Source: Gemmatimonadota bacterium
GTDB lineage: Bacteria > Gemmatimonadota > Gemmatimonadetes > Longimicrobiales > Gaopeijiaceae
Assembly: GCA_022826565.1 (NCBI GenBank)
Contig: JAJDUP010000049.1
Location: forward strand, 1-64,000
Reading direction: 5' to 3'
DNA: 64,000 bases
The notes beneath the pieces were generated by a model. That model was not told where the DNA came from. It worked only from the letters and a program-made list of their open reading frames with translations, and did no database searches. The translations under genes and the position numbers were made by a program. Of the stretch, positions 62,110 to 64,000 are shown piece by piece. How positions within the stretch are numbered: the first letter of the stretch is position 1; each line of letters starts with the position of its first letter.

Positions 62110-62172
62110 CGGACCCCGGGACCTGGGCGGGCCTTCATCAGGTCTTCGCGAAGGCGATCGCGGTTTTTCCGC

Positions 62173-63546
62173 CTAGCTGATCACCCGCCGCATTTGCTGC
62201 CTGACCTTCTCCATGTATTTCTCGAAGAAGAACTTCTGGATGTCGGTCATGTCGAGTTCGCGGCCCTGGATGTACGCCTGTTCGATGTCGCTGGTCATGT
62301 CGAGCGGGGTCCCGGTCGTGATCAGGAAGGTCGCCTGCTTGCCCGGCTCAAGGGAGCCGATGCGGTCGTCGAGCCCCAGGAACCGTGCCGGGTTGATCGT
62401 CACCGCCTTCAGCGCTTCATCCTCGGGAAGCCCGAATGCGACGGCCACGCCAGCCTCGAAGGGCAGCCGGTTCGAGTACAGCGACCCCGAGCCGCCCGAG
62501 ATCGCGAACCGCACCCCGGCCTCGTGCAGGCGCGCCGGCATCGAGTACGCGCCGTCGTACCCCTCGTATTGCCGGCCGGGAGCGGCCATCGTCGACGTGA
62601 GGATCACCGGGATGTCCTCGGCGACCAGGCGGTCCGCCACATGGATGGCGTCCTGTCCGCCCCGGATGACGATGCGGACCCCCTCCTCCTGCGCCCAGGT
62701 GATCGCGTCGTTGATCTGGGCCGCGTCGTCCGCCGCGACCACGACCGGGATATCCCCGTCGATGACCGGGATCATTGCCAGGTAGCGGGAATCGCTGCGC
62801 ACCTCCTCACCGGCGGCGACCGCGTCCCGGTAGGCCCGTGCTTCGGCGAAGAAGTCCTTGAGCTGCTGGACCTGCTCCTCGTAGCTCGGCCGATCCTCCT
62901 GCGGGCCGAATCTGAAGCCGCCGAACCCGCGGAAGCGGCGAGGGTTCGGGTTCGGCCAGTTCACGTTGAGTGCCGCGGCCGACTGCATCGACATCTCTTC
63001 CCAGCTCCATCCCTCGAGGGCCATCGCCGAAGACATGCCGGAGACGAGTCCGCCGCCCGGCGTCGTGAGCGTCGTGAGCACGCCGGCCGAGCGCGTCGTG
63101 CCGATGTGACGGCTCTCCGCGTTTACGGCCACGTCCGCGCGCACGTTCGGATTGAAGTCACCCAGTTCGTTGACGTCGTTGGAGACGTCGACCGCGCCGA
63201 TCTCGGCGATCCCCACCGTGCTGAAGGCGTCGATCAGCCCGGGATAGATGTGCTTGCCCGCAGCGTCGACCACACGGGCGCCGGCCGGGATGTCCACGTC
63301 CGTGCCGATCGCGGTGATCAACCCGTTCTCCAGGAGGATCGTCCCGTTCTCGATGACACCGCTGGTGACGGTGTGAATGGTGGCTCCGGTCAGGGCCACG
63401 GGTTCGGATTGCGGCGGCACCGTCATCCGTACCTGCGCGCCGATCGCGGCCGGCGCGATCGCCCACAGCACCGCCACGGCCGCACAGGCCATGCCGGCCG
63501 CCCGCGACCTGATTCCCGTCGTCGTTCCTCGTTGCGTCGTCGTCAT
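62173..63546 (-). CDS. Secreted amidohydrolase-fold protein lacking HxH
   Basis: 457 residues with a signal peptide (GMACAAVAVLWAIAPAAIGA). The amidohydrolase frame is clear: VALTGATIHTVTSGVIENGT, GKHIYPGLIDAFSTVG, NPARFLGLDDRIGSLEPGKQ. At the first metal site IDAFSTVG replaces the IDxHxH of active enzymes, so at least one metal site is missing. It may be a non-catalytic partner of the next gene upstream. Its ATG overlaps that gene's stop by one base. Confidence 0.83.
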   Translation of the reverse strand: MTTTQRGTTTGIRSRAAGMACAAVAVLWAIAPAAIGAQVRMTVPPQSEPVALTGATIHTVTSGVIENGTILLENGLITAIGTDVDIPAGARVVDAAGKHIYPGLIDAFSTVGIAEIGAVDVSNDVNELGDFNPNVRADVAVNAESRHIGTTRSAGVLTTLTTPGGGLVSGMSSAMALEGWSWEEMSMQSAAALNVNWPNPNPRRFRGFGGFRFGPQEDRPSYEEQVQQLKDFFAEARAYRDAVAAGEEVRSDSRYLAMIPVIDGDIPVVVAADDAAQINDAITWAQEEGVRIVIRGGQDAIHVADRLVAEDIPVILTSTMAAPGRQYEGYDGAYSMPARLHEAGVRFAISGGSGSLYSNRLPFEAGVAVAFGLPEDEALKAVTINPARFLGLDDRIGSLEPGKQATFLITTGTPLDMTSDIEQAYIQGRELDMTDIQKFFFEKYMEKVRQQMRRVIS

Positions 63547-64000
63547 CAGTTACTCTCCGTCTGAGCATTCCGGCCGCCTCCGCTGCCCTCGGCGGACAGG
63601 ATGGCCTGGATGAGCTGTGTGCGTTCCTCTGCAATCCGGTCCCGCATGACCGCGTCCTCCTCGAGCGAGAAGTACCGGCGGCCATCGATCCAGGTCTGTT
63701 CGGCGCGCGTGAACTGCGAGAGCGGGTCGCCGCTCCAGATCACGAAGTCCCCGTCCTTGCCCGCCTCCAGCGAGCCGACCCGATCGTCGATCGCCATCGC
63801 CCGGGCGGACCCGATGGTCACCGTCGAGAGCGCCTGCTGGGGCGTGAGCCCGGTGCGGAGCAGCTTCCCCGCCTCCCAGTTCATGCGGCTGGCGATCTCG
63901 CTGTTGTCGGAGTGCAGCGAGGTGACCACCCCCGCCTCGATCAGGATGCGCGCGTTGTAGAGCGTTGCATCATAGGCCTCCATCTTGAAGGCGCCCCAGT
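63546..64000 (-). CDS. Amidohydrolase, C-terminal part (runs off the window)
   Basis: Only the last 150 or so residues are inside the window; the gene continues beyond 64000. LHSDNSEIASRMNWEAGKLL has the catalytic Asp of the amidohydrolase fold (LHSD), and TVTIGSARAMAIDDRVGSLE with GKDGDFVIWSGDPLS is the C-terminal closure. It is paired with the following amidohydrolase-like gene, as often found for this kind of secreted imidazolonepropionase-like pair. Metal ligands of the first half cannot be checked. Confidence 0.8.
   Translation of the reverse strand, partial: WGAFKMEAYDATLYNARILIEAGVVTSLHSDNSEIASRMNWEAGKLLRTGLTPQQALSTVTIGSARAMAIDDRVGSLEAGKDGDFVIWSGDPLSQFTRAEQTWIDGRRYFSLEEDAVMRDRIAEERTQLIQAILSAEGSGGGRNAQTESN

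Noticed and set aside
1..64000. CRISPR array, tRNA or rRNA gene, transposase
   Set aside because: No regularly spaced repeats, no cloverleaf-like sequence and no transposase motif were found by eye. A tRNA scan was not possible.

Overview
This 64 kb window comes from a GC-rich bacterial chromosome. The gene content suggests an environmental Gemmatimonadota-like organism: ATP/ADP-translocase-type MFS carriers, a POT peptide carrier, planctomycete-type secreted cytochrome (DUF1587/1595/1592/1588/1585) with DUF1552, paired secreted amidohydrolases, penicillin acylase, beta-propeller lipoproteins and an NAD-type isocitrate dehydrogenase. This placement is inference from gene content; there is no rRNA or other marker in the window. 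About 53 protein genes were identified. No tRNA, rRNA, CRISPR array, transposase or phage gene was seen.

Layout. 0.1-3.2 kb holds two divergent ATP/ADP-translocase-like carriers. 3.3-16.2 kb is a long minus-strand series. It starts with a sugar nucleotidyltransferase and an HMGL-type acyl transferase and continues with a complete phosphate regulon, PhoB-PhoR-PstS-PstC-PstA-PstB-PhoU, in which nearly every junction is an ATGA overlap. It ends with an SDR, MsrB, isocitrate dehydrogenase, a small zinc-ribbon membrane protein and a glutaryl-CoA-dehydrogenase-like enzyme. 16.4-19.5 kb (plus) has two unknown proteins and a DUF445 protein. 19.6-23.5 kb (minus) is a compact operon of TPR, OsmC, fatty-acyl-CoA ligase, CutA, TerB-like and a small basic membrane protein. 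23.6-29.1 kb has a novel triple-repeat protein, a POT transporter, a PLP ammonia-lyase coupled to a creatininase-family hydrolase, and a small membrane protein.

29.1-42.7 kb is rich in secreted proteins: Pcm, a YncE-like propeller, an LVIVD/Ig-like lipoprotein, an ATL DNA-repair protein overlapping a HEAT-cyclophilin lipoprotein that overlaps a penicillin acylase, an NHL lipoprotein, a SulP/STAS transporter, and a truncated propeller gene. 42.6-58.4 kb is the most unusual part. A translationally coupled trio (secreted cytochrome, Tat-exported DUF1552 protein, secreted ankyrin protein) is divergent from a 1436-residue M14 peptidase coupled to an ECF sigma gene broken by a frameshift. Then comes an operon encoding a single-cysteine thioredoxin-like protein, a propeller lipoprotein, a 70-residue peptide with eight cysteines and an LptF/G-like membrane protein, followed by an AraC regulator. 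A shared GTCGCAAA-type motif lies in front of the trio, the thioredoxin/Cys-rich-peptide operon and the AraC gene, which suggests one regulon. 58.5-64 kb holds a MerR regulator divergent from an ARPP-1-like protein with a clear promoter, an AMP-dependent ligase and a pair of secreted amidohydrolases cut by the window edge.

Two families of short dispersed sequences recur. One is an 18-bp imperfect palindrome (consensus near TGTAATGTCGACTTTACA) at three loci. The other is an element that begins with the stop codon of two genes (TAGC-GCCCG-GGA-AAA).
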